Shown here in pieces: positions 1 through 8,577 of a stretch of 34,955 nt of DNA. The DNA comes from Lachnospiraceae bacterium. GTDB taxonomy: Bacteria; Bacillota; Clostridia; Lachnospirales; Lachnospiraceae. The stretch's first letter is position 1. The number at the start of each line of letters is the position of its first letter. The position numbers and the translations under genes were made by a program. The notes beneath the pieces were generated by a model. The model saw only the letters and a program-made list of their open reading frames with translations. It ran no database searches and was not told the origin of the DNA. The DNA lies in assembly GCA_024687655.1 (NCBI GenBank), contig JAILEN010000153.1, forward strand, positions 1 through 34,955. The letters are read 5' to 3'.

Positions 1-75
1 AAAAAAAATAACCTTGTCATTCCGAGCATGGCGGGGAATCTTAAAAGATCCTTCGCGACCCTCAGGATGACAAGG
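1..75 (-). terminator. Repeat-derived intrinsic terminator after flgK
   Basis: Read on the minus strand, the two inverted repeat units at 15-72 fold into a long hairpin. The outer stem CCTTGTCAT/ATGACAAGG is perfect and continues with few mismatches. It is followed at once by GTTATTTTTTTT, a classic U-tract, at the left edge of the window. It lies about 30 bases beyond the flgK stop codon. I infer that it ends the flgM-flgN-flgK transcript, so any flgL further left would need read-through or its own promoter. The stem and T-run are seen directly; termination is inferred. Confidence 0.6.
15..72. repeat. Palindromic repeat locus R1 (two units, tail to tail)
   Basis: Unit one (15-42) has the forward form, starting TGTCATTCCGAG and ending GGGGAATCTT. 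Unit two (45-72) is inverted, starting AAGATCCTTCG and ending CTCAGGATGACA. Both are 28 bp. They belong to the same family as the loci near 2986, 4710, 7022, 9553, 11481 and 14168. In unit one the outer stem is ATTCC/GGAAT instead of ATTCT/AGAAT, a compensatory change that supports a conserved hairpin. Confidence 0.85.
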
Positions 76-102
76 GAACTGTGTTCGGGATTACATAGAC
101 CC

Positions 103-1974
103 TTACAGTGAAGAAATTAGTGTGTCGATCATGGTGCTGACAGTGTTGATATATCTGCTGGCCGCATTATACGCATTCTGATACTTGATGAGACTCACCA
201 GCTCCTCATCCGATGACACTCCTATCACCGCCTGGCGACTGGACTCCACGGAATCCACCGTCCCCTTCAGGCTGTCGGTCATGGTCTTATAAACCGATCC
301 GGAAGTGGCTATCTGCCCCACCATCTTCGCGTAAAACTCGGAATAGGAACAGGGCGTGGTATCGTTGGGATTCAGGGTAAAGCCCCTCTCCTCCCAGAGA
401 TTGTATATCGAATCAGCCATGGAATAGGCAATATTCTCGTTTGCAGTCTTGTGAGGGATGAGACTGGAATCCTCCACCACGTCCTTGTTAACGGTAAGAG
501 CTGAGATGGTGTAACACAGGGATGTATCCAGCATGTCATCTATGTTATCCATCTTGTCCTCTTCGTTGTATACATAAATACTTTGAGTCTTGGTATTTCC
601 GTCCGTATCCGTATATGTATAAAATACTTCGTTGTATCTGTCGCAGCCTGTTCTGGAAAAAAGCTCACGGGGCGGAAGCTTACCATCCGAGCCAAACAGA
701 GCCTTGTCGGAATCCATGACTCTGGTGCTGTCGGAGATGTAAAAATCCTTACCGGAAGAATCCTTGGCAACGAGATATTTCTCGCCCTTCTTCACTACGA
801 TATTGCCTTCCTCGTCCTTGATATCATCGGCAGCCGTCTGTTTGTCGCTCTCAAACTTGTTGTAAGTCGAATCATTTTCGGCCTGCGTAATGGGTGACAA
901 AAGATCGTTTATCGCCGTTACCAGCGAGTGTATCATGGAATCCAGCTCGGCCTGAGCGTTCATCATAATGGAATTGGAAAGCGCCGCCTTTTCACCCATA
1001 CCCTTGTTATACTGCTCGGGAGTGAGACCATCTATATCCACATATGTGGCCACCGAATCCCCCCTGGCCAAAAGCAGTGACTTGACCTCTCCAACGTCAC
1101 TGTTACTGAGGGCGCTTATATTCTTCGTGTTGAAAACGTCGTAATAATTCTCCGCCACCGGGCTGGAAAGCTGCTCCCAATAGGGATCCACAAATCCCGT
1201 TATGGCATCCCTCCGAAGTCCGATCTGATAGCACTGGGACTCATTGAGAAAATCCGTACCCTCCAGTTTGATCTTTACTATACCGTCAGGCAGCTCCTTG
1301 TATTCTATCCTGGCCAAACCGGACAGCTCATCTATAAGTGCATCTCTCTCATCACGGAGAGTCATGGCTGTTTCTGTCTTGCCTGCCTCTACACGCTGTA
1401 TCTCATGATTCAGCTCATATATGGACTTGCCGATCTCATTAATGCGCTTGACATCATTGGTGATCTTGGTATTGATATTGGTCTGGTAATCCTTCATCCC
1501 CTGGTATACGTTTTGTGCACGCACGATAAAAAGGCTGGCCTTCTGTGCAACCAGATTGAGGTTTACCGTATCACTGGGATCCTTTTGAAACTCAGCAAAT
1601 GCGCTGTAAAGATCCTTGATGGACTCAGAAAAACTGATGCCACCGGTCTCCTGCAATAGGGTCTCCAATTCACATGATGCTTCATACTGGGATGAATAAA
1701 AAGAATAGCGACCGTTCTCAAGTCTGTATGACTGATCTAAAAAACGGTCCCTGGCATGAACAACATCGCCGATGTCTACGCCCAGACCACTGTACTGGGG
1801 GCTGACTGCGGCGTTGCCGAAATAGTTATAATTTACATCTTCAAAAATAACCTGCTGACGTACATACCCGGTGGTATCTATGTTAGACAGGTTATTTGCT
1901 ACTACATTAAGCGCATTCTGGGCTCCTCTGAGTCCCGATGCTCCTACATATAAACTTCCGAATCCATTTGCCAT
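103..1974 (-). CDS. flgK: Flagellar hook-associated protein 1 (FlgK)
   Basis: FlgK is the first hook-filament junction protein. It is exported through the flagellar type III apparatus and assembles at the hook tip. The protein is 623 aa, within the family's usual range. The N-terminus carries the flagellar rod/hook signature (GLRGAQNALNVVANNLSNID, then TTGYVRQQ), and the C-terminus ends in the expected helical segment (YQNAYNAASRYINTVSTMID). The middle is variable, as is normal. The ATG at 1974 is preceded by AGGAG seven bases upstream. It follows flgN by 27 bases in the same direction. FlgN is the expected export chaperone for FlgK, so the gene order fits. The terminator-like repeat R1 lies just downstream, and flgL is not inside the window. 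Confidence 0.95.
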   Translation of the reverse strand: MANGFGSLYVGASGLRGAQNALNVVANNLSNIDTTGYVRQQVIFEDVNYNYFGNAAVSPQYSGLGVDIGDVVHARDRFLDQSYRLENGRYSFYSSQYEASCELETLLQETGGISFSESIKDLYSAFAEFQKDPSDTVNLNLVAQKASLFIVRAQNVYQGMKDYQTNINTKITNDVKRINEIGKSIYELNHEIQRVEAGKTETAMTLRDERDALIDELSGLARIEYKELPDGIVKIKLEGTDFLNESQCYQIGLRRDAITGFVDPYWEQLSSPVAENYYDVFNTKNISALSNSDVGEVKSLLLARGDSVATYVDIDGLTPEQYNKGMGEKAALSNSIMMNAQAELDSMIHSLVTAINDLLSPITQAENDSTYNKFESDKQTAADDIKDEEGNIVVKKGEKYLVAKDSSGKDFYISDSTRVMDSDKALFGSDGKLPPRELFSRTGCDRYNEVFYTYTDTDGNTKTQSIYVYNEEDKMDNIDDMLDTSLCYTISALTVNKDVVEDSSLIPHKTANENIAYSMADSIYNLWEERGFTLNPNDTTPCSYSEFYAKMVGQIATSGSVYKTMTDSLKGTVDSVESSRQAVIGVSSDEELVSLIKYQNAYNAASRYINTVSTMIDTLISSL

Positions 1975-2001
1975 GGGTCATGCTCCTGTTAAAACTATGC
2001 C

Positions 2002-2514
2002 TCACTGTTTGGCATCAAATCCTCCGCTGGGAAGAATATCTCCGGTACTTATGGCATTCCTGCCATAATTAGCCGTCTCAGGCGCCTGGCGCATGCTTTT
2101 GAATAATGTCAGGTCAAAATCGACCATCTCAATGGCTTGGGATAAAAGAACAGCGTTTTGATCATTCATAAACTGCATATTGGTCGCAGCCTTCACAAGG
2201 CGATCCCTCGCCTGTGTTAACGCTTCCTGCTCTTTGGGCTGCTTCTCAAGCTTAACTATGATCTCGGTGACGGTAAGCGTCTCGTTATCCCTTCCAAGGA
2301 CCACGGACATGTCACGCAGTATCCGAACACGCTTTTTTTCAAGATTCTTGAGATCTCCAACGAGATCATTCTCTACACCCGCAGTCTTTTCCAGCTCTGC
2401 CAGGTCACGATGTACGATACAGTCCCTCTTTTTTGTGGACAGATCGTACAGTGCATCGTATTTGGATGTCTCCTCATCAAGAACGTTAAGCAATTCTTCT
2501 ACTAAGCTTGCCAA
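2002..2514 (-). CDS. flgN: FlgN-family flagellar export chaperone
   Basis: A 170-aa, highly charged, helical protein with coiled-coil character over most of its length and no membrane segment. This is the size and composition of FlgN, the cytoplasmic chaperone that holds FlgK and FlgL before export. FlgN sequences are poorly conserved, so the call rests largely on position between flgM (24 bases upstream) and flgK (27 bases downstream). The start appears to be TTG at 2514, with an AGGAG about ten bases upstream. No ATG fits as well, so translation may be weak, which suits a substoichiometric chaperone. Confidence is good from context and moderate from sequence alone. Confidence 0.85.
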   Translation of the reverse strand: MASLVEELLNVLDEETSKYDALYDLSTKKRDCIVHRDLAELEKTAGVENDLVGDLKNLEKKRVRILRDMSVVLGRDNETLTVTEIIVKLEKQPKEQEALTQARDRLVKAATNMQFMNDQNAVLLSQAIEMVDFDLTLFKSMRQAPETANYGRNAISTGDILPSGGFDAKQ

Positions 2515-2538
2515 CCCTTTTGTTCTCCTCTTACAGGC

Positions 2539-2817
2539 TTACACTTGCTGGTACTTTGCAAGAAGTACGCTCGCAAAATCTCCGGTATCCACTGATACAT
2601 TACCATTAGCATATTTTGCTTTCATCTCGGCAACCTTATCTTCCCTGATATCCGAAGCTTCTGCGACTGCCTGTTTTGCGGTCTGTATATCCTTACCAAT
2701 AGAGGACAGCTGAACCTCGTCCTTACGTGAAGGTGCTACCTTGCTCGTGGACTTTGTTCCTGTGGCCTTATTAGCCGAATACACCTGTGCAATTTGGTTA
2801 TATGCCTCTATACGCAT
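2539..2817 (-). CDS. flgM: Anti-sigma-28 factor FlgM
   Basis: A 92-aa protein starting MRIEAYNQIAQVYSANK and ending with a helical segment (GDFASVLLAKYQQV), both typical of Gram-positive FlgM. FlgM binds and inhibits sigma-28 (SigD/FliA) until the hook is complete, then is exported. The start chosen is the ATG at 2817, which has AAAGGAG upstream. A longer reading frame runs back to 2892, but its extra 25 residues have no family resemblance and overlap the leader. It is first in a flgM-flgN-flgK operon and sits behind a near-consensus sigma-28 promoter, so it probably belongs to the regulon it restrains. Confidence 0.92.
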   Translation of the reverse strand: MRIEAYNQIAQVYSANKATGTKSTSKVAPSRKDEVQLSSIGKDIQTAKQAVAEASDIREDKVAEMKAKYANGNVSVDTGDFASVLLAKYQQV

Positions 2818-2932
2818 AACGGCACTCTCCTTTCCTCCATGAATAATGAAGCTTGTGATCGCGGAACCGCCGGTCCCGCTTGGAAGTCTCAACCTTTCGT
2901 CGAAACAACCGAAAGCACTTCTAAAGCTTTCA
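2818..2932 (-). promoter_or_regulatory. Structured leader of flgM
   Basis: The roughly 110 bases between the sigma-28 promoter and the flgM start contain two strong potential RNA hairpins on the minus strand. One has a perfect CTTTCG/CGAAAG stem with a 10-base loop. The other has a GCGGGACC/GGTTCCGC stem (one G-U pair) with a 3-base loop. The leader is more GC-rich than expected for a plain spacer. It does not match the c-di-GMP riboswitch cores I know. It may affect mRNA stability or translation, but the function is unknown. Confidence 0.4.
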
Positions 2933-2938
2933 TTACTT

Positions 2939-2965
2939 TTATCGGAGGATTCAAAAAAAACTTTA
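2939..2965 (-). promoter_or_regulatory. Sigma-28 (SigD/FliA) promoter of flgM-flgN-flgK
   Basis: On the minus strand there is TAAA at -35 (2965-2962) and CCGATAA at -10 (2945-2939), separated by 16 bases. This closely matches the Gram-positive sigma-D consensus of TAAA and CCGATA. It lies 122 bases upstream of the flgM start and 20 bases after repeat R2. Confidence 0.88.
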
Positions 2966-2985
2966 TAGTTACAATTAAAATTATT

Positions 2986-3059
2986 AAGATCCTTCGCTAT
3001 GCTCAGGATGACAAGGTCGCATCCCCTGTCATTCTGAGGGCTTTAGCCCGAAGAATCTT
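2986..3059. repeat. Palindromic repeat locus R2 (two units, head to head)
   Basis: An inverted unit at 2986-3013 (AAGATCCTTCG to CAGGATGACA) and a forward unit at 3027-3059 (TGTCATTCTGA to GAAGAATCTT) are separated by 13 bases. The forward unit has an expanded inner stem, GGGC-TTTA-GCCC. Its right end overlaps the TAA stop codon of the chemoreceptor gene (3059-3061). On the minus strand the pair can form a long hairpin, so it may also end the chemoreceptor transcript before the flgM promoter. Confidence 0.85.
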
Positions 3060-4564
3060 TAATTTGTGTACTTATCCAACTTCGCCGAAACCTCCATCAC
3101 GGCATTCAGCGTCTCCCTGGCGGAATCCGCATTCTCCAGATTCTCATTTGACAGGCTCTCAGCCTGGGATGAGGACGCCGACACCTGCTCAGATGTGGCC
3201 GACAACTGGGAGATGGCATCCACTATCTTGGTGTTGTCATCCGAAAGAGCATGGAGCATCCCGTCGATATCACTTATATTGCCGGTAAGTTCCTTAATAT
3301 CCTTATTAATAGCGTTGAAGCTGTCGGAAGCCTCCTCAATAAGCTTCTCCTCGGCATTGGTAGCCTCCACTGAGGAATCCACAGCCCCTGCAGCCGCCTC
3401 GGCATTGGCAGAAAGCTCATCCAAAACCGCGGCAATGTTCTCAGTCTCCGTCTTGGTCTTTTCAGCCAGCTCCCTGATCTCGTCTGCGACCACCGCAAAA
3501 CCGCGGCCTGCCTCGCCGGCACGGGCGGACTCGATGGATGCATTAAGCGCCAGCAGGTTGGTCTGGTTGGAAATGGAAAGGATGGTGTCCACAACTCCCT
3601 TGACGGAGCCGGCCTTTTCCTGCAGGCTCTTCATGGTGGCAGCCACCTCATTATTTGTATCCCTGATGGTCTCGGACTGGGAACGCAGGTGATCCATAAT
3701 GGTGATGGAGTTCTCATTGACCTCCTCGGAATCCCGGGCGATCTCCACCATCTCCTTGGCCTTGTCCAAAATATCATCAATGGCGCTCTGGATGTTCTGG
3801 GTCATCTCCGTCTGGTTTTGGACATTCTCAGCCGTATTGAGGTTGCCCTCGCTGATCTCACGGACAGCCCCGGTTACAGTATTAGTGGACTCCGTAAGCC
3901 GATCCACGATCTCCATAACGTCCGTAGTGCCCCGTCTCACCTCTCCGGCCACGGTAAGGACATCGTTCATCATGGCGTCCACTTCGGCCTTTTGGTCATT
4001 CAGGGACGATACTGTATCTGCCATGTAATCCGTGGACATATTTGCAGAAAGTATGGCGCCCAGGCAGCAGAGTGTAACTGCCAAAAGGAGCATCACCTCT
4101 GCAGCCACATTGGTAATACTCTTTGCCACGAAGATCCCGATAAGCTGGGATACCACGGATATCACCACAACTCCAATGGCCGCCTTGGTAACCAGCTTTT
4201 TATTGTTATATACCATATACCCTATCAGCGGGAAAATGGCGCATACCATAACAAAGTTCATACGGATGAAAAACAGTCCCACGAACAGTATCACCCACAG
4301 ATAATATACGGAAAAATTAACTGCCGTCAGATCCTCGGGCTTGGCTCTCGCAAGCAGGGTAATGATGATATCACCTGCCACACCGATACCGCCGACTATC
4401 ACAACAGCCATAACAGACATGGTCCCGGCAGCAATATTGGCCAGGCCCGCAGCCACCAGAAAAACAGTAAACATACCAAATCCGATGATCAGCGCCTTGT
4501 TGGTACGCTGAAGCTGGTTTACTCTGTCAGCATACTTGAACTTAACATTTCCTGAATTGTCCAT
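3059..4564 (-). CDS. Methyl-accepting chemotaxis protein, six TM, no HAMP
   Basis: A 501-aa chemoreceptor. The N-terminal ~175 residues contain about six hydrophobic segments with only short loops, so there is no extracellular ligand domain. The rest is the cytoplasmic signalling coiled coil, with the conserved hairpin tip ([20 protein letters not shown], then [14 protein letters not shown]) that contacts CheA and CheW. No HAMP domain is visible between them. The signal may be sensed in the membrane or through a partner; this is inference. The ATG at 4564 has GGGGAG upstream. The stop codon is formed where the gene meets repeat R2. A terminator hairpin separates it from glgP upstream. Confidence 0.92.
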   Translation of the reverse strand: MDNSGNVKFKYADRVNQLQRTNKALIIGFGMFTVFLVAAGLANIAAGTMSVMAVVIVGGIGVAGDIIITLLARAKPEDLTAVNFSVYYLWVILFVGLFFIRMNFVMVCAIFPLIGYMVYNNKKLVTKAAIGVVVISVVSQLIGIFVAKSITNVAAEVMLLLAVTLCCLGAILSANMSTDYMADTVSSLNDQKAEVDAMMNDVLTVAGEVRRGTTDVMEIVDRLTESTNTVTGAVREISEGNLNTAENVQNQTEMTQNIQSAIDDILDKAKEMVEIARDSEEVNENSITIMDHLRSQSETIRDTNNEVAATMKSLQEKAGSVKGVVDTILSISNQTNLLALNASIESARAGEAGRGFAVVADEIRELAEKTKTETENIAAVLDELSANAEAAAGAVDSSVEATNAEEKLIEEASDSFNAINKDIKELTGNISDIDGMLHALSDDNTKIVDAISQLSATSEQVSASSSQAESLSNENLENADSARETLNAVMEVSAKLDKYTN

Positions 4565-4620
4565 TGAAATCTCCCCGCACGACGAAACAGAATTATGTCA
4601 CTTAGTACCTCTAATAAGCA

Positions 4621-4665
4621 AAAATCAGGTGAATGCGGACATGAACCCACATTCACCTAATTTTA
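4621..4665 (-). terminator. Intrinsic terminator downstream of glgP
   Basis: A perfect 9-bp stem AGGTGAATG/CATTCACCT (4627-4635 and 4650-4658) encloses a 14-base loop. On the minus strand it is followed by GATTTTTG. On the plus strand it is followed by AATTTT, so it could work both ways. It lies about 75 bases past the glgP stop codon and before the chemoreceptor gene, and probably ends the sugar operon. Confidence 0.75.
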
Positions 4666-4688
4666 ACACATAAATCAATTCATTACAA
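4660..4688 (-). promoter_or_regulatory. Candidate sigma-A promoter for the chemoreceptor
   Basis: TTGTAA (4688-4683), 17 bases, then TAAAAT (4665-4660) on the minus strand. Spacing is ideal. The -10 box overlaps the edge of the terminator stem, so a transcript would start inside that inverted repeat. This could be coincidence in an AT-rich gap. No sigma-28 motif was seen for this gene. Confidence 0.35.
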
Positions 4689-4709
4689 CGTAATTTATCT
4701 GCGGTTCTC

Positions 4710-4737
4710 TGTCATTCTGGGGGTCGCGAAGAATCTT
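4710..4737 (+). repeat. Palindromic repeat locus R3 (single unit)
   Basis: One 28-bp forward unit (TGTCATTCTGG to GAAGAATCTT). It is one base away from the glgP stop codon (4739-4741). It is the only locus with a single unit, and its inner stem is the most degraded (GGGGGTCGCG). Confidence 0.8.
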
Positions 4738-4738
4738 T

Positions 4739-7006
4739 TTATCTCAGATGCCAGATATCGGCATTGTACTCCGCGATGGTCCTGTCTGATGAGAAGAATC
4801 CTGCATGAGCTATATTGCACAGGCACATCCGGTTCCAGCGGCTCCTGTTCTCATAGTCGGATATCATCTGATCCTTGACCCTGATATAGTCCTTGATATC
4901 CAAAAGTGTCATAAACCAGTCCTTGCCCACGATCTCGTTGTGGAGGCGGTTTAAGTTCTCCTCCCTGCCCAGTGCTTTTATCTCGGGACTGATGATGAAA
5001 TCCACCAGCTTTTTGATCAGTTCATCGCCCTCATAGATATCCCTTGAGCAATATGCGCTCTTGTCATAGAGGCGGATGACCGTATCAGACTCCTCACCAA
5101 AGATATAGATGTTATCATCTCCCACCAGGTCGTGGATCTCCACGTTCGCTCCGTCCTCGGTGCCCAGGGTCACGGCTCCGTTGAGCATGAACTTCATGTT
5201 GGAAGTACCGGAGGCCTCCTTGGATGCCAGGGATATCTGCTCGGAGATATCAGCTGCAGGTATGATGATGCCTGCCTTTTCCACGTTGTAGTTCTCTATC
5301 ATGACTATCTTAAGATAGGGCGCCACCTCGGGGTCCTTTGCCACCAGATCCTGGAGGCAGAGTATGAGGTGGATGATATCCTTTGCGATCACATAAGCGG
5401 GAGCCGCCTTTGCACCGAAGATCATGGTAATGGGTCTGACGGGCTTCTTGCCGTTTTTGATCTCGTAGTACTTATAGATGGCGTAAAGTGCGTTCATCTG
5501 CTGCCTCTTGTACTCATGGAGGCGCTTCACCTGCACATCATAGATGGAATTGGGATCTATCTCAATGTTCTGGGTCTGCTTGAAATATGCTGCCGCCTTT
5601 TTCTTGTTATCCGTCTTGATCTTTTCCAGACGATCCAGAACGGATGCATCATCCACATACTTCATCAGACCTTCCAGCTGGTCCGCATCCTTTAGGAAAC
5701 CATCGCCGATAAGCTCACGGATAAGGGCAGTCAGCTGGGGATTGCAGTGCATCAGCCATCTCCTGAAGGTGATACCGTTGGTCTTGTTATTGAACTTCTC
5801 AGGGTAGATCTTTGAGAAGTTGCGAAGCTCGCTCTTTTTCAAAATATCCGTGTGCAGTGCAGCCACGCCGTTCACCGAATAGCCGTAGTGGATATCCATG
5901 TGGGCCATATGTACACGTCCCTCGTCATCAATGATATAGGTGGTAGGATCCGCCACCTCATGGCGAACACGGTTGTCCAGTTCCCTGATTATGGGAAGCA
6001 GGTGAGGTACCACCTCCTCCATATAGTCCATGGGCCACTTTTCCAGAGCCTCCGCCAAAATGGTGTGGTTTGTATATGCGCAGGTCTTTCTCACTTCCGA
6101 GATGGCCTCATCCATGGTAAAGCCTCGAAGCTGAAGCAGTCTGATAAGCTCCGGGATCACCATGGAGGGATGTGTATCGTTGATCTGGATGGACACATAC
6201 TCATGGAGACGATGGATGTCGCCGCCTCTCTCCTCAGTCTCTGCCAGGATCAGCTGTGCGGCATTTGACACCATGAAGTACTGCTGATATATGCGCAGTA
6301 CCCGGCCTGCCCTGTCGCTGTCATCGGGGTAGAGGAAAAGTGTCAGGTTCTTTTCTATCTCGTTTTTGTCAAAACCAATGGAGTCACCATTTACCAGATT
6401 CTCGTCCACGGAATCCAGGTCAAAAAGGTGGAGCTTGTTCACGCCCTGCTGCTCATATCCGGGGATGTCTATATCGTACATGGCAGAGTGGACCGTGCAG
6501 CGTCTGAAGGGCACATCAAAGGACCTGGATGTCCTTTCAAGCCAGCAATGCTGTGTGATCCACGGATTCTTTACCTCATGCTGGAGACGGTCATTGAGCT
6601 TCTGCTCAAAGAGACCATAGTGGTAGTTCAAGCCCACGCCGTCGCCGGGAAGTCCCAGGGTAGCGATGGAATCCAAAAAGCAGGCTGCCAGGCGTCCCAG
6701 TCCGCCGTTACCAAGTGAAGGCTCCGGCTCATATTCCTCAATGAGAGAAAGTTCCTTGTTGTGCCTTTTTAAAACCTCTTTTACATCCTCATACATTCCC
6801 AGATTGATGAGATTGTTGGATAAAAGCTTTCCGATCAAAAACTCTGCGGAGATATAGTACACCTTCTTTTTGCCGCTGATGGCGGGACGGTTTGCCATCT
6901 CCTCCTTTGTCATGACAAGAAGGCCCTTTAAGATCTCCTCATCGGTACACTGGTCGATGCCACGACCAAAATTTTTTCTCATTACCTCTTCGATTCTCTG
7001 TTCCAT
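4739..7006 (-). CDS. glgP: Glycogen/maltodextrin phosphorylase (GT35)
   Basis: A PLP-dependent enzyme that removes glucose from the non-reducing ends of alpha-1,4-glucans as glucose-1-phosphate. The 755-aa product, a little shorter than the enteric enzymes, shows the family N-terminus ([17 protein letters not shown]), [15 protein letters not shown] in the middle and the PLP site [14 protein letters not shown], with the lysine near residue 605. The start is set at the ATG at 7006, which has AAAGGAGAG just upstream. An in-frame ATG at 7021 would overlap that ribosome-binding site. It is the last gene of the sugar operon and follows malQ with a repeat pair in between. MalQ makes longer glucan chains that this enzyme degrades. 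There is no signal peptide; it is cytoplasmic. Confidence 0.95.
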   Translation of the reverse strand: MEQRIEEVMRKNFGRGIDQCTDEEILKGLLVMTKEEMANRPAISGKKKVYYISAEFLIGKLLSNNLINLGMYEDVKEVLKRHNKELSLIEEYEPEPSLGNGGLGRLAACFLDSIATLGLPGDGVGLNYHYGLFEQKLNDRLQHEVKNPWITQHCWLERTSRSFDVPFRRCTVHSAMYDIDIPGYEQQGVNKLHLFDLDSVDENLVNGDSIGFDKNEIEKNLTLFLYPDDSDRAGRVLRIYQQYFMVSNAAQLILAETEERGGDIHRLHEYVSIQINDTHPSMVIPELIRLLQLRGFTMDEAISEVRKTCAYTNHTILAEALEKWPMDYMEEVVPHLLPIIRELDNRVRHEVADPTTYIIDDEGRVHMAHMDIHYGYSVNGVAALHTDILKKSELRNFSKIYPEKFNNKTNGITFRRWLMHCNPQLTALIRELIGDGFLKDADQLEGLMKYVDDASVLDRLEKIKTDNKKKAAAYFKQTQNIEIDPNSIYDVQVKRLHEYKRQQMNALYAIYKYYEIKNGKKPVRPITMIFGAKAAPAYVIAKDIIHLILCLQDLVAKDPEVAPYLKIVMIENYNVEKAGIIIPAADISEQISLASKEASGTSNMKFMLNGAVTLGTEDGANVEIHDLVGDDNIYIFGEESDTVIRLYDKSAYCSRDIYEGDELIKKLVDFIISPEIKALGREENLNRLHNEIVGKDWFMTLLDIKDYIRVKDQMISDYENRSRWNRMCLCNIAHAGFFSSDRTIAEYNADIWHLR

Positions 7007-7021
7007 TTTCTCTCCTTTCAT

Positions 7022-7077
7022 AGGATCCTTCGTTTCACTCAGGATGACATGTCATTCTGAGCGAAGCGAAGAATCTT
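7022..7077. repeat. Palindromic repeat locus R4 (two units, head to head, abutting)
   Basis: An inverted unit (7022-7049, AGGATCCTTCG to CAGGATGACA) touches a forward unit (7050-7077, TGTCATTCTGA to GAAGAATCTT) with no spacer, giving one 56-bp near-palindrome centred on ATGACATGTCAT. It fills the gap between the malQ stop codon (7078-7080, directly abutting) and the glgP ribosome-binding site. The forward unit contains GCGAAGC at its centre. Confidence 0.9.
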
Positions 7078-8577
7078 TTACCTGCCGTATAATCTCGTTA
7101 TCTCCAGGATCTCCTTGGCCAGACCGTCCGACATGGCCGAGCGGTCCATCCTCCACTTCCAGTTTTCTCCTATGGTGGACGGCGTATTGATCCGGGCCTC
7201 ATTGCCCAGCCCCAGCCAGTCCTGCATGGGGATGATGCACATATTTGCGGATGAGGCCTGGGCTGCTCTTACCAGCTTCCTGGTCAGCACATCCTTTCTG
7301 GAAACACTGTAGTCCACATACTCCTGCACCTCATTATACTCTGCCTTTTTTATGCTGCCAAGCCAGCCTCTAAGAGTCTCGTTGTCATGGGTGCCGGTAT
7401 AGACCACGCAGTTTTTATCGTAGTTAAAAGGCAGATATTCGTTGGTCTTGCCGCAGGCCGTTGCCGCATCCCGTCCGTCAAAGGCAAACTCCAGAACCTT
7501 CATATTGGGGAAGCCCGTGTCCCTCACCAGCTTTCGGACACTGTCTGTCATAAAGCCCAGGTCCTCGGCAATAATGGGTGCGTCACCGATGCTCTTGTTT
7601 ATGGCCTTAAAAAGTTTCTTGCCGGGTCCCTTTTCCCACTTTCCGTTTTTGGCATTCTTTGCCCCGGCAGGGATGCTGTAGTATTCGTCAAAGCCCCTGA
7701 AATGATCTATACGGATCACATCATAGAGCTTCATGCAGTTTTTCATACGACGGATCCACCAATCAAAGCCCGTGGATGCATGATACTTCCAGTCGTACAG
7801 GGGATTGCCCCACAGCTGCCCGTCTGCGGAAAATGCATCCGGCGGGCAGCCTGCCACTGCTACAGGCCTGCAGTCCTCATCCATCTGGAAAAGCTCCGGG
7901 TCAGCCCAAACATCCGCGCTGTCCTCCGCTACATAGATGGGTATATCACCGATTATCTCTATCCCCTTTTTGTTGGCGTATTTTTTGAGCTTCTTCCACT
8001 GGCGGAAAAACTCGTACTGAAGCCACTCATAAAAGAAGATCTCATCCTCATATTCCGACCTGGCCTGTGCCAGAGCCCGGCTGTCACGAAGTCGAAGCTC
8101 GTCCTCCCACTTCATAAAGGATGCGCCGCCGTGTGCATCCTTTAAGGCCATGAAAAGCGCATAGTCCGGAAGCCATTTTTTATTCTTCTTGACAAACTTT
8201 TCCACCCTGGCCCTTTGATCGGCGCCGAGCCTGCCGTAGGCCTTTTTCAAAAGAGGATACCTCTTTTCATACAGCAGTCCGTAATTGATATAGCTGTCCG
8301 TATCCTTTAATTTGGTATGATCGCACTCCGCCTTTTTCAAAAGCCCCTGATCGATCAGCTCGTTCAAGTCGATAAAATAGGGATTGCCCGCAAAGGTGGA
8401 AAATGACTGGTAGGGCGAATCACCGTAGCTGGTGGGTCCGATGGGAAGCATCTGCCAGAAGCTCTGTCCCGCGTCAGCCAGGAAATCCACAAACTTGTAT
8501 GCCTCCTTTGAAAAACAGCCGATCCCGTACGGCCCCGGAAGCGAAAACACCGGGAGCAATACTCCACTTTTTCTCAT
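7078..8577 (-). CDS. malQ: 4-alpha-glucanotransferase (amylomaltase, GH77)
   Basis: It transfers alpha-1,4-glucan segments between malto-oligosaccharides, feeding longer chains to the phosphorylase. The protein is 499 aa, the normal size for the short bacterial GH77 form. Family landmarks are GPYGIGCFSKEAYKF, QSFWQMLPIGPTSYGDSPYQ near the N-terminus, DVIRIDHFRGFDEY (nucleophile Asp), PIIAEDLG (acid/base Glu) and VYTGTHDNETLRGW (third Asp). I place the start at the ATG at 8577, because an upstream in-frame GTG at 8583 would sit on the GGAGGAG ribosome-binding site. That ATG overlaps the kinase stop codon as ATGA, which suggests translational coupling. The stop codon abuts repeat R4. Confidence 0.95.
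   Translation of the reverse strand: MRKSGVLLPVFSLPGPYGIGCFSKEAYKFVDFLADAGQSFWQMLPIGPTSYGDSPYQSFSTFAGNPYFIDLNELIDQGLLKKAECDHTKLKDTDSYINYGLLYEKRYPLLKKAYGRLGADQRARVEKFVKKNKKWLPDYALFMALKDAHGGASFMKWEDELRLRDSRALAQARSEYEDEIFFYEWLQYEFFRQWKKLKKYANKKGIEIIGDIPIYVAEDSADVWADPELFQMDEDCRPVAVAGCPPDAFSADGQLWGNPLYDWKYHASTGFDWWIRRMKNCMKLYDVIRIDHFRGFDEYYSIPAGAKNAKNGKWEKGPGKKLFKAINKSIGDAPIIAEDLGFMTDSVRKLVRDTGFPNMKVLEFAFDGRDAATACGKTNEYLPFNYDKNCVVYTGTHDNETLRGWLGSIKKAEYNEVQEYVDYSVSRKDVLTRKLVRAAQASSANMCIIPMQDWLGLGNEARINTPSTIGENWKWRMDRSAMSDGLAKEILEITRLYGR

Noticed and set aside
15-72. Palindromic repeat considered as insertion-sequence ends
   Set aside because: No transposase gene, no target duplication that I can see, and pair orientation varies between loci; it fits a REP/MITE-like element better.
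2818-2892. Upstream extension of flgM to 2892
   Set aside because: The extra 25 residues have no resemblance to FlgM, and the ATG at 2817 has its own good ribosome-binding site.
3689-4555. Plus-strand open frame opposite the six-TM chemoreceptor
   Set aside because: Shadow of a clear MCP gene; composition is typical of antisense translation.
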